Shown here one piece after another: positions 29,797-39,392 of a stretch of DNA of 64,000 nucleotides. The stretch's first letter is position 1; each line of letters starts with the position of its first letter. The DNA is from Vibrio coralliilyticus ATCC BAA-450 (GTDB lineage Bacteria; Pseudomonadota; Gammaproteobacteria; Enterobacterales; Vibrionaceae): positions 248,001-312,000 of the forward strand of contig NZ_ACZN01000013.1 in the NCBI RefSeq assembly GCF_000176135.1, in the 5' to 3' direction. The notes beneath the pieces are model-generated. The model saw nothing but the letters and a program-made list of their open reading frames with translations. It was not told where the DNA came from and did no database searches. The translations under genes were made by a program, and so were the position numbers.

Positions 29797-30456
29797 ATGC
29801 CGGAAATAAAACAGCTTTTTGAAAACAACTCAAAGTGGTCTGAATCCATTAAGGCTGAACGACCAGAGTACTTTGCAAAACTTGAAGAAGGCCAGAACCC
29901 TGGATTCCTTTGGATCGGTTGCTCTGACAGCCGAGTGCCTGCTGAGCGCCTCACCGGCCTGTATTCAGGCGAGCTCTTCGTTCACCGGAATGTCGCAAAC
30001 CAAGTTGTCCATACGGATCTGAACTGTTTATCTGTTGTTCAGTATGCAGTAGACGTACTGAAAGTGAAACACATCATCATTTGCGGCCACTATGGCTGTG
30101 GAGGAGTGAACGCAGCAATCGACAACCCTCAGTTAGGGCTGATCAATAACTGGCTGCTGCACATTCGTGATAACTACCTCAAATACAAAACAGAAATCGA
30201 GTCGTTGCCACGTGAGCAGTGGGGCGACAAACTGTGCGAAATTAACGTTGCTGAACAGGTATACAACCTTGGCAACTCAACGATTTTGCAAGGAGCATGG
30301 GAACGCGGCCAGGAGATTCAAATCCACGGAGTTGTTTACGGTATCGGCAATGGCAAGCTGCAAGATTTAGGTGTACGCTGCTCAAGTAGAGAAACGTTAG
30401 AAAGCAGTCATCAGGAAGCCTTAGATAAAATCCTATCTTCACCTGTACTAGGTTAG
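29797..30456 (+). CDS. can: Beta-class carbonic anhydrase
   Basis: 219 residues, matching E. coli Can. Zinc and dyad residues are Cys42, Asp44 and Arg46 in [10 protein letters not shown], then His98 and Cys101 in [11 protein letters not shown]. It interconverts CO2 and bicarbonate in the cytoplasm. The start is the ATG at 29797 ([14 protein letters not shown]), preceded by AAGGATTGATTGTAAG; earlier in-frame starts add a poorly formed 38-residue leader. Divergent from the SulP gene and convergent with hpt. Confidence 0.95.
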   Translation: MPEIKQLFENNSKWSESIKAERPEYFAKLEEGQNPGFLWIGCSDSRVPAERLTGLYSGELFVHRNVANQVVHTDLNCLSVVQYAVDVLKVKHIIICGHYGCGGVNAAIDNPQLGLINNWLLHIRDNYLKYKTEIESLPREQWGDKLCEINVAEQVYNLGNSTILQGAWERGQEIQIHGVVYGIGNGKLQDLGVRCSSRETLESSHQEALDKILSSPVLG

Positions 30457-30461
30457 ATAAC

Positions 30462-30488
30462 AAAAGACCCGCACAAGGCGGGTCTTTT
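30462..30488. terminator. Bidirectional terminator between can and hpt
   Basis: Stem AAAAGACCCGC (30462-30472) / GCGGGTCTTTT (30478-30488), 5-base loop, between convergent genes. Confidence 0.92.
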
Positions 30489-30513
30489 TACATTCGTATT
30501 AGATGGCTTCCAT

Positions 30514-31044
30514 TTATTCCTGAGGAACCACTTTACCAATGTAAGGTAGGTGACGGTATTTCTGCGCGTAATCAATACCCACACCAACAACAAACTCATC
30601 TGGGATAGCAAAGCCAACCCAATCGACGGGAACTTCCACCTCACGACGAGACGGCTTATCAAGCAGAGTACAAATCGCAATTGACTTAGGTTCACGCAGA
30701 GTCAGGATCTCTTTGATTTTATTTAACGTGTTGCCCGTATCAATGATGTCTTCAATGATCAGTACATCTTTGCCTTTGATGTCATCATCCAGATCTTTCA
30801 GAATGCGCACATCTCGCGAGCTTTCCATCGTATTGCCGTAACTAGAAGCAGTCATGAAATCAACTTGGTGAGTCAATTCAATCTTTCGAGCCAAGTCTGC
30901 CATAAAGACAAATGAGCCACGTAGCAGGCCAACCAGCACCAAATCTTCGCTGCCTTGGTAGTGAGCGGTAATCTCTTTACCTAATTCACTTACGCGTTCC
31001 TGAACTTCTTGCTCAGAAATCATTACTTCTACTGTATGTTTCAT
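30514..31044 (-). CDS. hpt: Hypoxanthine phosphoribosyltransferase
   Basis: 176 residues. The PRPP-binding motif is [14 protein letters not shown], and the flexible-loop region [12 protein letters not shown] and the base-contacting [17 protein letters not shown] are typical of bacterial Hpt. It salvages hypoxanthine (and guanine weakly) to IMP. Convergent with can and divergent from luxR; the hpt-luxR/hapR adjacency is a Vibrio hallmark. Confidence 0.96.
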   Translation of the reverse strand: MKHTVEVMISEQEVQERVSELGKEITAHYQGSEDLVLVGLLRGSFVFMADLARKIELTHQVDFMTASSYGNTMESSRDVRILKDLDDDIKGKDVLIIEDIIDTGNTLNKIKEILTLREPKSIAICTLLDKPSRREVEVPVDWVGFAIPDEFVVGVGIDYAQKYRHLPYIGKVVPQE

Positions 31045-31205
31045 ACCAATCTCATTTTCTGCATTAGCGAATACTCACTAAATACTAGTTTATATACCGC
31101 CAGATGATTTTAAGCGCGTAGTTTAACACCACTATGCAGCAGGAGAAACGTTTGCTTGATTAAAGGCTGCAATAAACATATGCAACTACATGATCATTAG
31201 CACGG

Positions 31206-31227
31206 TATTAATAAAAATGATTATTAA
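31206..31227. promoter_or_regulatory. Candidate LuxR/HapR autorepression site
   Basis: Dyad with arms TATTAATAA and ATTATTAA, resembling the LuxR/SmcR consensus TATTGATAAATTTATCAATA, 124-145 bases upstream of the luxR start. Autorepression of luxR is documented in V. harveyi; this site is inferred. Confidence 0.45.
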
Positions 31228-31323
31228 ATGAACTGAAATCGTTGACCTAATTCATATGCACCATTACACTCATTACTGCGAAAGCAATAATAAAATACTA
31301 ATTAGGGCAAAAGCCCACATATA

Positions 31324-31336
31324 CAACTCAATTGGC
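31324..31336 (+). promoter_or_regulatory. Qrr small-RNA pairing site in luxR mRNA leader
   Basis: The mRNA segment CAACTCAATTGGC nearly equals the reverse complement of the conserved Qrr core (CAACGTCAGTTGGC), and it abuts the ribosome-binding site AAGGAA at 31338. Pairing would block translation at low cell density. Consensus taken from memory of Vibrio Qrr RNAs. Confidence 0.65.
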
Positions 31337-31350
31337 AAGGAAATATAACT

Positions 31351-31956
31351 ATGGATTCTATAGCTAAGAGACCGCGTACGCGTCTTTCACCACAAAAACG
31401 TAAACAACAACTGATGGAAATCGCATTAGAGGTGTTTGCTCGTCGTGGTATTGGTCGCGGTGGTCATGCTGACATTGCAGAAATCGCTCAGGTTTCTGTT
31501 GCTACTGTTTTTAACTACTTCCCAACCCGCGAAGACTTGGTTGATGATGTACTTAACTACGTAGTTCGTCAGTTCTCAAACTTCCTATCAGATAATATCG
31601 ATCTTGATATTCATGCAAAAGAAAACCTACGCAACCTAACTTCGGCAATGGTTGACCTTGTTGTCAACGACTGCCACTGGCTTAAAGTTTGGTTCGAGTG
31701 GAGTGCATCGACACGTGATGAAGTATGGCCACTGTTTGTTACGACAAACCGTACCAACCAGCTTCTGGTTCAGAACATGTTTATCAAAGCAATCGAGCGC
31801 GGTGAAGTATGTGATGATCACGACCCAGCAGACCTAGCGACACTATTCCACGGCATCTGCTACTCACTGTTTGTGCAGGCTAACCGTACTCAAGATGATG
31901 AGTCTGTAAACCGCCTGACACAAAGCTACCTAGATATGCTTTGCATCTACAAGTAG
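31351..31956 (+). CDS. luxR: Quorum-sensing master regulator, LuxR/HapR/SmcR (TetR family)
   Basis: 201 residues. The TetR-type helix-turn-helix lies at about residues 30-60 (GHADIAEIAQVSVATVFNYFPTRE in the family, of which VSVATVFNYFP is the recognition-helix region). The N-terminal basic arm MDSIAKRPRTRLSP, which contacts DNA, is intact. The ligand/dimer domain holds KVWFEWSASTRDEVWPLF. It ends at IYK, a few residues shorter than V. harveyi LuxR (which ends IYKREH as I recall). It controls competence, biofilm, proteases and secretion at high cell density. The ribosome-binding site AAGGAAATATAACT precedes the ATG. Likely controlled by Qrr sRNAs, autorepression and AphA. Confidence 0.95.
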   Translation: MDSIAKRPRTRLSPQKRKQQLMEIALEVFARRGIGRGGHADIAEIAQVSVATVFNYFPTREDLVDDVLNYVVRQFSNFLSDNIDLDIHAKENLRNLTSAMVDLVVNDCHWLKVWFEWSASTRDEVWPLFVTTNRTNQLLVQNMFIKAIERGEVCDDHDPADLATLFHGICYSLFVQANRTQDDESVNRLTQSYLDMLCIYK

Positions 31957-31974
31957 ATTAACCAGTGTCATCGT

Positions 31975-31997
31975 AAAGCCGGGGTTCACCCGGCTTT
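31975..31997 (+). terminator. luxR terminator
   Basis: Stem AAAGCCGGG (31975-31983) / CCCGGCTTT (31989-31997), 5-base loop, six Ts. Confidence 0.9.
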
Positions 31998-32025
31998 TTT
32001 GTGTCTACAAAAACTCTAAAATGAA

Positions 32026-32053
32026 AAAAGCCGCTGAGTAATCAGCGGCTTTT
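32026..32053 (-). terminator. lpdA terminator
   Basis: Stem AAAAGCCGCTGA (32026-32037) / TCAGCGGCTTTT (32042-32053), 4-base loop, T-run on minus strand. Adjacent to the luxR terminator, insulating the convergent units. Confidence 0.9.
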
Positions 32054-32074
32054 ATTATTCAGTCTTCAGAGAAA

Positions 32075-33505
32075 TTATTTTTTCTTTTTAACTGCTTTTT
32101 TGTTTGGAAGGTCAGTGATAGAACCTTCGAATACTTCAGCAGCTAGGCCAACAGACTCGTGTAGAGTTGGGTGAGCGTGGATAGTCAGCGCGATATCTTC
32201 AGCGTCACAACCCATCTCGATAGCTAGACCGATTTCACCTAGTAGTTCGCCACCGTTCGTACCAACGATCGCACCACCAATTACACGGTGAGTCTCTTTG
32301 TCGAAGATCAGCTTAGTCATACCGTCAGCACAGTCAGATGCGATTGCACGGCCTGATGCTGCCCAAGGGAAAGTCGCTACTTCGTACTTGATGCCTTCTT
32401 CTTTCGCTTCTTTCTCAGTCTTACCAACCCATGCCACTTCTGGCTCAGTGTAAGCAATTGAAGGGATAACTTTAGGATCGAAGTAGTGCTTCTTACCAGC
32501 AATAACTTCAGCGGCAACGTGACCTTCATGCACACCTTTGTGCGCAAGCATTGGTTGACCAACGATATCACCGATAGCAAAGATATGAGGTACGTTTGTA
32601 CGAAGCTGCTTGTCTACATTGATGAAGCCACGCTCATCAATTTCTAGACCTGCTTTCTCACCATCAATAAGTTTACCATTTGGTACACGACCGATAGCTA
32701 CTAGAACTGCATCATAACGCTCTGCTTCAGCAGGTGCTTTCTTGCCTTCCATTGACACGTAGATACCGTCTTCTTTCGCTTCAACTGCTGTCACTTTCGT
32801 TTCTAGCATTAGGTTGAACTTGTTCTTCACGCGCTTAGTGTAAACTTTAACGATATCTTTATCTGCCGCAGGGATAACCTGGTCGAACATCTCAACAACG
32901 TCAACTTTAGAACCTAGTGACTGGTAAACTGTACCCATTTCTAGACCGATGATACCACCGCCCATGATAAGTAGTTTTCCAGGAACTTCTTTCAGCTCTA
33001 GAGCATCAGTAGAGTCCCAAATACGTGGGTCTTCATGTGGAATGAATGGCAGTTTGATAGGACGAGAACCCGCAGCAACAATAGCGTTATCAAAGTTTAC
33101 TGTTGTTGTCTCACCTTCGCCTTCAACAAGGATAGAGTTAGGGCCAGTAAATTTGCCGTAACCGTTAACAACCGTCACATTACGCATCTTAGCCATACCG
33201 CTAAGACCGCCAGTCAGTTGATTAACAACTTTCTCTTTCCAGATACGAATTTTGCTGATGTCAGTTTGCGGCTCACCGAACACAACGCCGTGATCTGCCA
33301 TAGCTTTTGCTTCTTCAATTACTTTAGATACGTGAAGAAGTGCTTTAGATGGGATACAACCCACGTTTAGACATACACCGCCAAGAGTGCTATAGCGCTC
33401 GATTAGTACAGTTTCAAGACCTAAGTCTGCACAACGGAAGGCAGCGGAGTAACCAGCAGGACCAGAACCAAGTACAACAACTTGGGCTTTAATTTCTTTG
33501 CTCAT
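32075..33505 (-). CDS. lpdA: Dihydrolipoyl dehydrogenase (E3)
   Basis: 476 residues. FAD motif GSGPAGYSAA (13-22), redox disulfide Cys45-Cys50 in GGVCLNVGCIPSKALL, NAD motif GGGIIGLEMG, FAD motif FAIGDIVGQPMLAHKG, and active-site pair HAHPTLHES. It reoxidises the lipoyl arms of pyruvate and 2-oxoglutarate dehydrogenases and of glycine cleavage. It sits downstream of aceF after a 255-base gap containing a hairpin, so it is probably made both from the pdhR operon and its own promoter, as in E. coli. Ends in a lysine-rich tail KKAVKKKK. Confidence 0.96.
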   Translation of the reverse strand: MSKEIKAQVVVLGSGPAGYSAAFRCADLGLETVLIERYSTLGGVCLNVGCIPSKALLHVSKVIEEAKAMADHGVVFGEPQTDISKIRIWKEKVVNQLTGGLSGMAKMRNVTVVNGYGKFTGPNSILVEGEGETTTVNFDNAIVAAGSRPIKLPFIPHEDPRIWDSTDALELKEVPGKLLIMGGGIIGLEMGTVYQSLGSKVDVVEMFDQVIPAADKDIVKVYTKRVKNKFNLMLETKVTAVEAKEDGIYVSMEGKKAPAEAERYDAVLVAIGRVPNGKLIDGEKAGLEIDERGFINVDKQLRTNVPHIFAIGDIVGQPMLAHKGVHEGHVAAEVIAGKKHYFDPKVIPSIAYTEPEVAWVGKTEKEAKEEGIKYEVATFPWAASGRAIASDCADGMTKLIFDKETHRVIGGAIVGTNGGELLGEIGLAIEMGCDAEDIALTIHAHPTLHESVGLAAEVFEGSITDLPNKKAVKKKK

Positions 33506-33718
33506 TTTGACCTCTTGTAGTCATTATCCCTAACAGGCTGAGTGGGTATTGATTCTTTTGTTTAAGAGTGGTTGGTTTTAAACAGTTATTTTCAGACCGC
33601 CAACAGTTTACAGAGATGTTAATGGTGTGAAAAGCAATTCCATTTAGCCTGTGAGCTAGCCAACAATTAAGTAAGGAAAACGTTCTCCTTCACCCAATTG
33701 TCAGATGTTTCTATTAAC

Positions 33719-33743
33719 AGAGGCGGCTAAAAAGGCCGCCTCT
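33719..33743 (-). terminator. Hairpin between aceF and lpdA with weak T-tract
   Basis: Stem AGAGGCGGC (33719-33727) / GCCGCCTCT (33735-33743). On the minus strand it is followed by GTTAATAG rather than a T-run, so it is likely a partial terminator or processing hairpin. Confidence 0.55.
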
Positions 33744-33760
33744 CAATCATCTCAATTCAA

Positions 33761-35662
33761 TTAAAGAACCAGACGACGGATGTCTGATAGCGCACCGTTT
33801 AGGAAGGTAATGAAGCGCGCACCTTCAGCACCATCGATCACACGGTGGTCGTATGATAGAGATAGTGGAAGCTGTAGGCGAGGTTCGAACTCTTTACCGT
33901 TCCATACAGGTTTCATTTCAGACTTAGACACGCCAAGGATGCCGACTTCTGGTGCGTTTACGATTGGCGTGAACGCAGTACCGCCGATGCCACCTAGGCT
34001 TGAGATAGTGAAACAGCCACCTTGCATGTCAGCCGCAGTTAGCTTACCTGCACGTGCTTTCTTAGAAACAGCCATTAGCTCTTCAGATAGCTCGTAGATG
34101 CCTTTCTTGTTGACGTCTTTAAAGACAGGAACAACCAGACCGTTTGGCGTATCTACTGCGATACCGATGTTCACGTATTTCTTCAGAATGATGCTTTCGC
34201 CATCTTCAGACAGAGAAGAGTTGAACGCTGGGAACGCTTCAAGCGCTTTAGCAGCCGCTTTCATAATGAACACAAGTGGTGTGATCTTCATTCCAGTGTC
34301 TTTCTTCGCTTCGATAGCGTTCTGCTCTTTACGGAACGCTTCTAGCTCAGTGATATCAGCGTTGTCCCACTGTGTAACGTGAGGAATCATCACCCAGTTA
34401 CGGTGTAGGTTTGCACCTGAGATCTTCTTGATCTTAGAAAGCTTCTGAACTTCAGTTTCACCAAACTTGCTGAAGTCAACTTTCGGCCAAGGCAGTAGAC
34501 CAAGCGCTGCGCCGTCGCCTTTACCAGATGCTGCTGCACCTGCGCCAGACTCAAGACGCTTAAGTGCGTCTTTCACGTAGGCTTGAACGTCTTCTTTCAG
34601 GATACGACTCTTACGGCCAGAACCTTTAACTTTAGACAGGTTAACGCCAAACTCACGCGCTAGACGGCGAACAACTGGAGACGCGTGTGCGTACTCGTTG
34701 TTCTCTTGGAAATCGCCAGTCGTTGCTGGAGCTGCTGCCGCTGGAGCTTCTGCTTTAGGAGCTGCTGCAGGTGCCGCCGCTTGAGCTGGAGCCGCTGCAG
34801 GAACAGGGGCTGCACCCGCCACTTCGAAGACCATGATTAGAGAGCCAGTAGACACTTTGTCGCCAGCTGCAATCTTGATTTCTTTAACCGTGCCCGCAAA
34901 TGGTGCTGGTACTTCCATTGAAGCTTTGTCGCCTTCAACAGTGATTAGAGATTGCTCTTCTTCCACTGTATCGCCAACTGCAACCATGATTTCAGTCACT
35001 TCAACTTCGTCGCCACCGATATCTGGAACGTTCACTTCTTTCGCTGCAGACGCCGCTGGAGCCGCTGCTACTGGAGTTTCTGCTGCAACAGGGGCCGCTG
35101 GAGCACCAGAGCCTGCTACTTCGAATACCATGATTAATGAGCCAGTCGTTACTTTATCGCCTGCAGCGACTTTGATCTCTTTTAGAGTACCAGCGAATGG
35201 TGCAGGTACTTCCATAGAAGCTTTGTCGCCTTCAACTGTTAGAAGAGATTGCTCTTCTTCGATGCTGTCGCCAACTGCAACCATGATTTCAGTGACTTCA
35301 ACTTCATCGCCGCCGATATCTGGTACGTGAACTTCTTTCAGTTCACTTGCAACTGAAGGGGCCGCAGCTGCTGGAGCTGGAGCCGCTGCTGGTGCAGCCT
35401 CTGCCGTAGCAGGTGCAGCGTCAGCTGCACCCTCGGCTTCGAAAATCATGATTAGAGAACCAGTAGAAACTGAGTCGCCTTCAGCAACTTTGATTTCTTT
35501 AACGATACCCGCTTGAGATGCAGGAACTTCCATAGAAGCTTTATCGCCTTCAACTGTGATCAGAGACTGCTCTTCTTCAACCTTGTCGCCAACGCTTACA
35601 AGAATTTCAGTAACTTCAACCTCATCCGCACCGATGTCTGGTACATTAATTTCGATTGCCAT
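33761..35662 (-). CDS. aceF: Dihydrolipoamide acetyltransferase (E2) of pyruvate dehydrogenase, three lipoyl domains
   Basis: 633 residues. Three tandem lipoyl domains (about 1-75, 106-182, 208-283), each with the lipoylated lysine in [10 protein letters not shown], are joined by Ala/Pro-rich flexible linkers. An E1/E3-binding domain follows (about 327-365, [22 protein letters not shown]). The catalytic acetyltransferase domain (about 395-633) carries [15 protein letters not shown] with the active histidine near 606. It forms the 24-mer core of the PDH complex. The ribosome-binding site AAGGTAAATAAGAA precedes the ATG, and aceE ends 19 bases upstream. Confidence 0.97.
   Translation of the reverse strand: MAIEINVPDIGADEVEVTEILVSVGDKVEEEQSLITVEGDKASMEVPASQAGIVKEIKVAEGDSVSTGSLIMIFEAEGAADAAPATAEAAPAAAPAPAAAAPSVASELKEVHVPDIGGDEVEVTEIMVAVGDSIEEEQSLLTVEGDKASMEVPAPFAGTLKEIKVAAGDKVTTGSLIMVFEVAGSGAPAAPVAAETPVAAAPAASAAKEVNVPDIGGDEVEVTEIMVAVGDTVEEEQSLITVEGDKASMEVPAPFAGTVKEIKIAAGDKVSTGSLIMVFEVAGAAPVPAAAPAQAAAPAAAPKAEAPAAAAPATTGDFQENNEYAHASPVVRRLAREFGVNLSKVKGSGRKSRILKEDVQAYVKDALKRLESGAGAAASGKGDGAALGLLPWPKVDFSKFGETEVQKLSKIKKISGANLHRNWVMIPHVTQWDNADITELEAFRKEQNAIEAKKDTGMKITPLVFIMKAAAKALEAFPAFNSSLSEDGESIILKKYVNIGIAVDTPNGLVVPVFKDVNKKGIYELSEELMAVSKKARAGKLTAADMQGGCFTISSLGGIGGTAFTPIVNAPEVGILGVSKSEMKPVWNGKEFEPRLQLPLSLSYDHRVIDGAEGARFITFLNGALSDIRRLVL
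34830..35662 (-). repeat. Three direct repeats encoding AceF lipoyl domains
   Basis: Three roughly 230-base coding units spaced about 300-315 bases apart, within 34830-35662, are closely similar; the second and third units are near-identical in protein ([16 protein letters not shown] in both). Unequal recombination could change the domain number. Confidence 0.7.
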
Positions 35663-35681
35663 TTCTTATTTACCTTCTCAA

Positions 35682-38345
35682 TTAAGCGTATAGCGGGTTA
35701 GTTTTTTCAGTGTCGATGTCGAATTTAGCAATCGCTTCAACGACTACTGACTTCTCAACATCACCACGCTTAGCCAGTTCACTTAGCGCAGCTACAACAA
35801 CGTAACCTGCGTTCACTTCGAAGTGACGACGTAGGTTCTCGCGGCTGTCTGAACGACCAAAGCCATCAGTACCAAGTACTTTGTAAGACTCAGAAGGCAT
35901 GAACGCACGAACTTGTTCTGCGTAGTTCTTCATGTAGTCAGTCGCTGCGATTGCTGGCTCGCTGCCCATCACTTCTGCGATGTAAGGCACTTTTGCGTCA
36001 GCTTCTGGGTGTAGCATGTTGTCACGCTCTACCGCTTGGCCGTCGCGAGTCAGTTCGTTGAATGACGTTACAGAGAACACGTCAGACGCGATGCCGTACT
36101 CTTCACTTAGGATAGTCGCTGCTTTACGTACTTCGTTCATGATAGTACCAGAGCCCATTAGCTGAACTTTAGACTTGTCACCTGCGTAAGACTCAAGCTT
36201 GTAGATACCCTTACGGATGCCTTCTTCAGCGCCTTCTGGCATTGCTGGCATTGCATAGTTTTCGTTCATTACCGTTAGGTAGTAGAACACGTTCTCTTGG
36301 TTCTCACCGTACATGCGACGAATACCGTCTTGCATGATTACCGCAACTTCGTACGCGAATGTTGGGTCGTAAGAGATACAGTTAGGAACTGTGTTCGCCA
36401 TGATGTGTGAGTGACCGTCTTCGTGCTGTAGACCTTCACCGTTTAGCGTTGTACGACCAGCAGTAGCACCTAGTAGGAAACCACGAGCTTGTTGGTCACC
36501 CGCCATCCATGCCATATCGCCGACACGTTGGAAACCAAACATTGAGTAGTAGATGTAGAATGGGATCATTGGCAGATCGTTTGTGCTGTAAGAAGTAGCA
36601 GCAGCAACCCAAGATGCCATAGAGCCTAGCTCGTTGATACCTTCTTGTAGTACCTGACCAGATGTTGCTTCTTTGTAGTAAGAAACAATGCCTTTATCTT
36701 CTGGTGTGTATTCCTGACCGTGCGGGTTGTAGATACCGATCTGACGAAATAGACCTTCCATACCGAACGTACGTGCTTCGTCACAGATGATAGGAACGAT
36801 GTTCTTACCAATGTTCTTGTTCTTAAGCAGGATGTTAAGAGTACGAACGTAAGCCATAGTTGTTGAGATATCACGCTTCTGCTCGCTTAGTAGCGGCGCG
36901 AACTCTTCTAGCTCAGGCACTTTGAATTCTTGAGTAAAGTTAGGCAGACGCTGTGGCGTGTAACCTTTTAGCTCTTTACGACGAGCGTGTAGGTATTCAT
37001 ACTCCGCAGTACCTTCTTCAAGTTTCAGGTACGGAAGTTCTTTAACCGCTTCGTCAGTTAGGATGTCTTGAAGACCTAGACGATCACGTAGGTGTAATAC
37101 GTGAGTCATGTCCATCTTCTTAACTTGGTGCGCGATGTTCTTACCTTCAGCCGCTTCACCCATACCGTAACCTTTAACAGTCTTAGCTAGGATTACTGTT
37201 GGACGACCTTTAGTCTCTGCCGCGTTTTTGTATGCTGCGTACAGTTTAGAAGACTCGTGACCACCACGCTTAAGTGCGAAGATTTCGTCGTCTGTCATGT
37301 CTGCAACTAGTGCAGCTGTCTCTGGGTATTTACCAAAGAAGTGCTCACGTACGTATGCGCCATCTTTAGATTTAAATGTTTGGTAGTCACCATCTACAGT
37401 TTCGTTCATTAGCTGTAGAAGCTTGCCAGACGTATCTTTAGCAAGTAGTGCATCCCAGTTGCTACCCCAGATAACTTTAACAACGTTCCAGCCAGCACCT
37501 TTGAATAGGCCTTCTAGCTCTTGGATGATGCTACCGTTACCCATTACAGGGCCGTCTAGACGCTGTAGGTTACAGTTAACTAGGAAACATAGGTTGTCTA
37601 GCTTTTCACGCGCTGCGAAAGACAGTGAACCACGTGATTCTGGCTCATCCATCTCACCGTCACCTAGGAACGCGTATACGCGTTGAGCTGTCGTATCTTT
37701 CAGACCACGACCGTCAAGGTACTTGAGGAAACGCGCTTGGTAGATCGCAGAGATTGGGCCTAGACCCATAGATACCGTTGGGAACTGCCAGAACTCAGGC
37801 ATCAGTTTAGGGTGCGGGTATGATGGAATACCTTTACCGTCTACTTCTTGACGGAAGTTATCTAGCTGCTCTTCAGTTAGACGGCCTTCAACGAATGCAC
37901 GAGAGTAGATACCTGGTGAAATATGACCTTGGTAGTACACTAGATCGCCACCGTCCGTCTCGTTTGGAGCGCGGAAGAAGTGGTTGAAACATACTTCGTA
38001 GAATGCAGCAGAAGACTGGAAAGACGCCATGTGGCCGCCTAGCTCTAGGTCTTTCTTAGATGCACGTAGAACGATCATGATTGCGTTCCAGCGGATGATG
38101 GAACGAATACGGCGCTCAAGTGTTGTGTCACCTGGGTAAGCTGGTTCTTGATCTGCAGGAATCGTGTTGATGTAGTTGGTTGTGATTCCAGTTGGCATGT
38201 CAACACCGTCTAGACGTGCTTTGTCCAGAACTTGCTCTAGTAGGAACTGAGCACGCTCTACACCTTCTTCACGTACAACTGACTCAAGGGCTTGTAGCCA
38301 TTCTTGAGTTTCCAGTGCGTCTACGTCATGCTTCATATCAGACAT
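35682..38345 (-). CDS. aceE: Pyruvate dehydrogenase E1 component, homodimeric type
   Basis: 887 residues, as in E. coli (887). The thiamine-diphosphate motif starts at FLGDGEMDEPES and ends at the VNCNLQRLDG asparagine region; the active-site segment DGEGLQHEDGHSH is present. It decarboxylates pyruvate and acetylates the lipoyl arms of AceF. The start ATG at 38345 has AAGGATAGATCGCC upstream. Second gene of pdhR-aceE-aceF, 49 bases after pdhR. Confidence 0.97.
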   Translation of the reverse strand: MSDMKHDVDALETQEWLQALESVVREEGVERAQFLLEQVLDKARLDGVDMPTGITTNYINTIPADQEPAYPGDTTLERRIRSIIRWNAIMIVLRASKKDLELGGHMASFQSSAAFYEVCFNHFFRAPNETDGGDLVYYQGHISPGIYSRAFVEGRLTEEQLDNFRQEVDGKGIPSYPHPKLMPEFWQFPTVSMGLGPISAIYQARFLKYLDGRGLKDTTAQRVYAFLGDGEMDEPESRGSLSFAAREKLDNLCFLVNCNLQRLDGPVMGNGSIIQELEGLFKGAGWNVVKVIWGSNWDALLAKDTSGKLLQLMNETVDGDYQTFKSKDGAYVREHFFGKYPETAALVADMTDDEIFALKRGGHESSKLYAAYKNAAETKGRPTVILAKTVKGYGMGEAAEGKNIAHQVKKMDMTHVLHLRDRLGLQDILTDEAVKELPYLKLEEGTAEYEYLHARRKELKGYTPQRLPNFTQEFKVPELEEFAPLLSEQKRDISTTMAYVRTLNILLKNKNIGKNIVPIICDEARTFGMEGLFRQIGIYNPHGQEYTPEDKGIVSYYKEATSGQVLQEGINELGSMASWVAAATSYSTNDLPMIPFYIYYSMFGFQRVGDMAWMAGDQQARGFLLGATAGRTTLNGEGLQHEDGHSHIMANTVPNCISYDPTFAYEVAVIMQDGIRRMYGENQENVFYYLTVMNENYAMPAMPEGAEEGIRKGIYKLESYAGDKSKVQLMGSGTIMNEVRKAATILSEEYGIASDVFSVTSFNELTRDGQAVERDNMLHPEADAKVPYIAEVMGSEPAIAATDYMKNYAEQVRAFMPSESYKVLGTDGFGRSDSRENLRRHFEVNAGYVVVAALSELAKRGDVEKSVVVEAIAKFDIDTEKTNPLYA

Positions 38346-38394
38346 GGCGATCTATCCTTCTGTTGGTTGGATCTACTTATTTAAGTAACGCTCT

Positions 38395-39162
38395 TTACGA
38401 GTCGTTACCCTGCTGAATTCGACGCAAAGATCGCTCACGGCGAGACTCTTCACGACTCAAATCCAACAATGTTTCTTCAATATAAGCTAAGTGTGAGTGC
38501 GACATTTCACGCGCCTTTTCTGGCTGACCAGAAACGATCGCATCAACGATATTAGCTCGGTGTTTACTTACTTTTTCTACCACTTCATCGCGGCGATGTA
38601 AGAGCTTAAGATTCTGAAGGACGTTTTGCTCCAGCAAAGGGGCCAAACTACGAACGATATGAAGCAGGACAACGTTGTGCGCTGCTTCAGTCAAAGCGAT
38701 CAAAAACTGCATGACTGCAGCCGCTTCCGCTTCGACGTTTTTCTTCGTTTGCTCTTCGCTGATGTTTTTCAGGCAAGCCTGAATACGGGCAAAGTCCTCA
38801 TCGGTGCCACGAACTGCTGCAAAATAAGCAGAGATACCTTCCATCGCATGGCGCGTTTCCAGTAAATCCAGCTGTGTTTCCGAATGGCTAGACAATAAAT
38901 TTAGCAGAGGATCTGAAAAACTCGTCCAGATATTCTCGCTAACAAATGTGCCACCACCCTGGCGACGAGTAAGAAGACGTTTAGCTTCGAGGCGTTGAAT
39001 TGCTTCACGGATTGAAGGACGAGACACATCAAACTGCTTTGCCAGTTCGCGCTCTGGTGGCAACTGCTGCCCCGGAGACAATGTTCCTTCCACAATCAGC
39101 CGTTCTAACTCTTGTTCAATTACATCAGAGAGTTTTGGCTGACGAATCCTTTGATAAGCCAT
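38395..39162 (-). CDS. pdhR: Pyruvate dehydrogenase complex repressor PdhR (GntR/FadR family)
   Basis: 255 residues. Winged helix (about 10-75) with [21 protein letters not shown], then an all-helical FCD ligand domain. It represses the pdh operon and is released by pyruvate. I chose the ATG at 39162 ([17 protein letters not shown]), the family N-terminus; the longer start at 39192 would place the start codon inside a PdhR operator and adds [10 protein letters not shown]. Three PdhR-type sites lie upstream, consistent with autoregulation. Confidence 0.95.
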   Translation of the reverse strand: MAYQRIRQPKLSDVIEQELERLIVEGTLSPGQQLPPERELAKQFDVSRPSIREAIQRLEAKRLLTRRQGGGTFVSENIWTSFSDPLLNLLSSHSETQLDLLETRHAMEGISAYFAAVRGTDEDFARIQACLKNISEEQTKKNVEAEAAAVMQFLIALTEAAHNVVLLHIVRSLAPLLEQNVLQNLKLLHRRDEVVEKVSKHRANIVDAIVSGQPEKAREMSHSHLAYIEETLLDLSREESRRERSLRRIQQGNDS

Positions 39163-39191
39163 AGTTGTTGTTCTTCTACTCTTTGCAGTCA

Positions 39192-39206
39192 ATTGGTATT
39201 ACCAAT
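39192..39206. promoter_or_regulatory. PdhR box 1
   Basis: ATTGGTATTACCAAT, a perfect palindrome equal to the consensus ATTGGTnnnACCAAT, 30-44 bases upstream of the pdhR start. Confidence 0.8.
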
Positions 39207-39328
39207 TTTAAGTTGGCGACGAAATTAACATAATTAAAACGCAAGTTCCAGTCAAAAATTGACCCACATCATAGAACAAGCCATACGTCAACACTTTGAT
39301 AACATTAGCTGATTAAAACAGCAATCAA

Positions 39329-39343
39329 ATTGGTCTGACCAAT
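39329..39343. promoter_or_regulatory. PdhR box 2
   Basis: ATTGGTCTGACCAAT, perfect match to ATTGGTnnnACCAAT, 167-181 bases upstream of pdhR. Confidence 0.75.
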
Positions 39344-39392
39344 TACAAAATATAAACAGATGGGAATAAATCGTGCTAGCAATCACACTTTA

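Larger units (their letters stand above)
31045..31350. other. 306-base hpt / luxR intergenic regulatory region
   Basis: AT-rich and non-coding. It holds the divergent hpt promoter, a LuxR-type operator candidate (31206-31227), and the luxR 5' leader with a Qrr sRNA pairing site (31324-31336). No other gene seen. Confidence 0.6.

Noticed and set aside
34833..35330. Long plus-strand frame opposite aceF
   Set aside because: It is antisense to three repeated lipoyl domains; the Ser/Thr/Pro-rich translation is the mirror of GDKASME-type codons.
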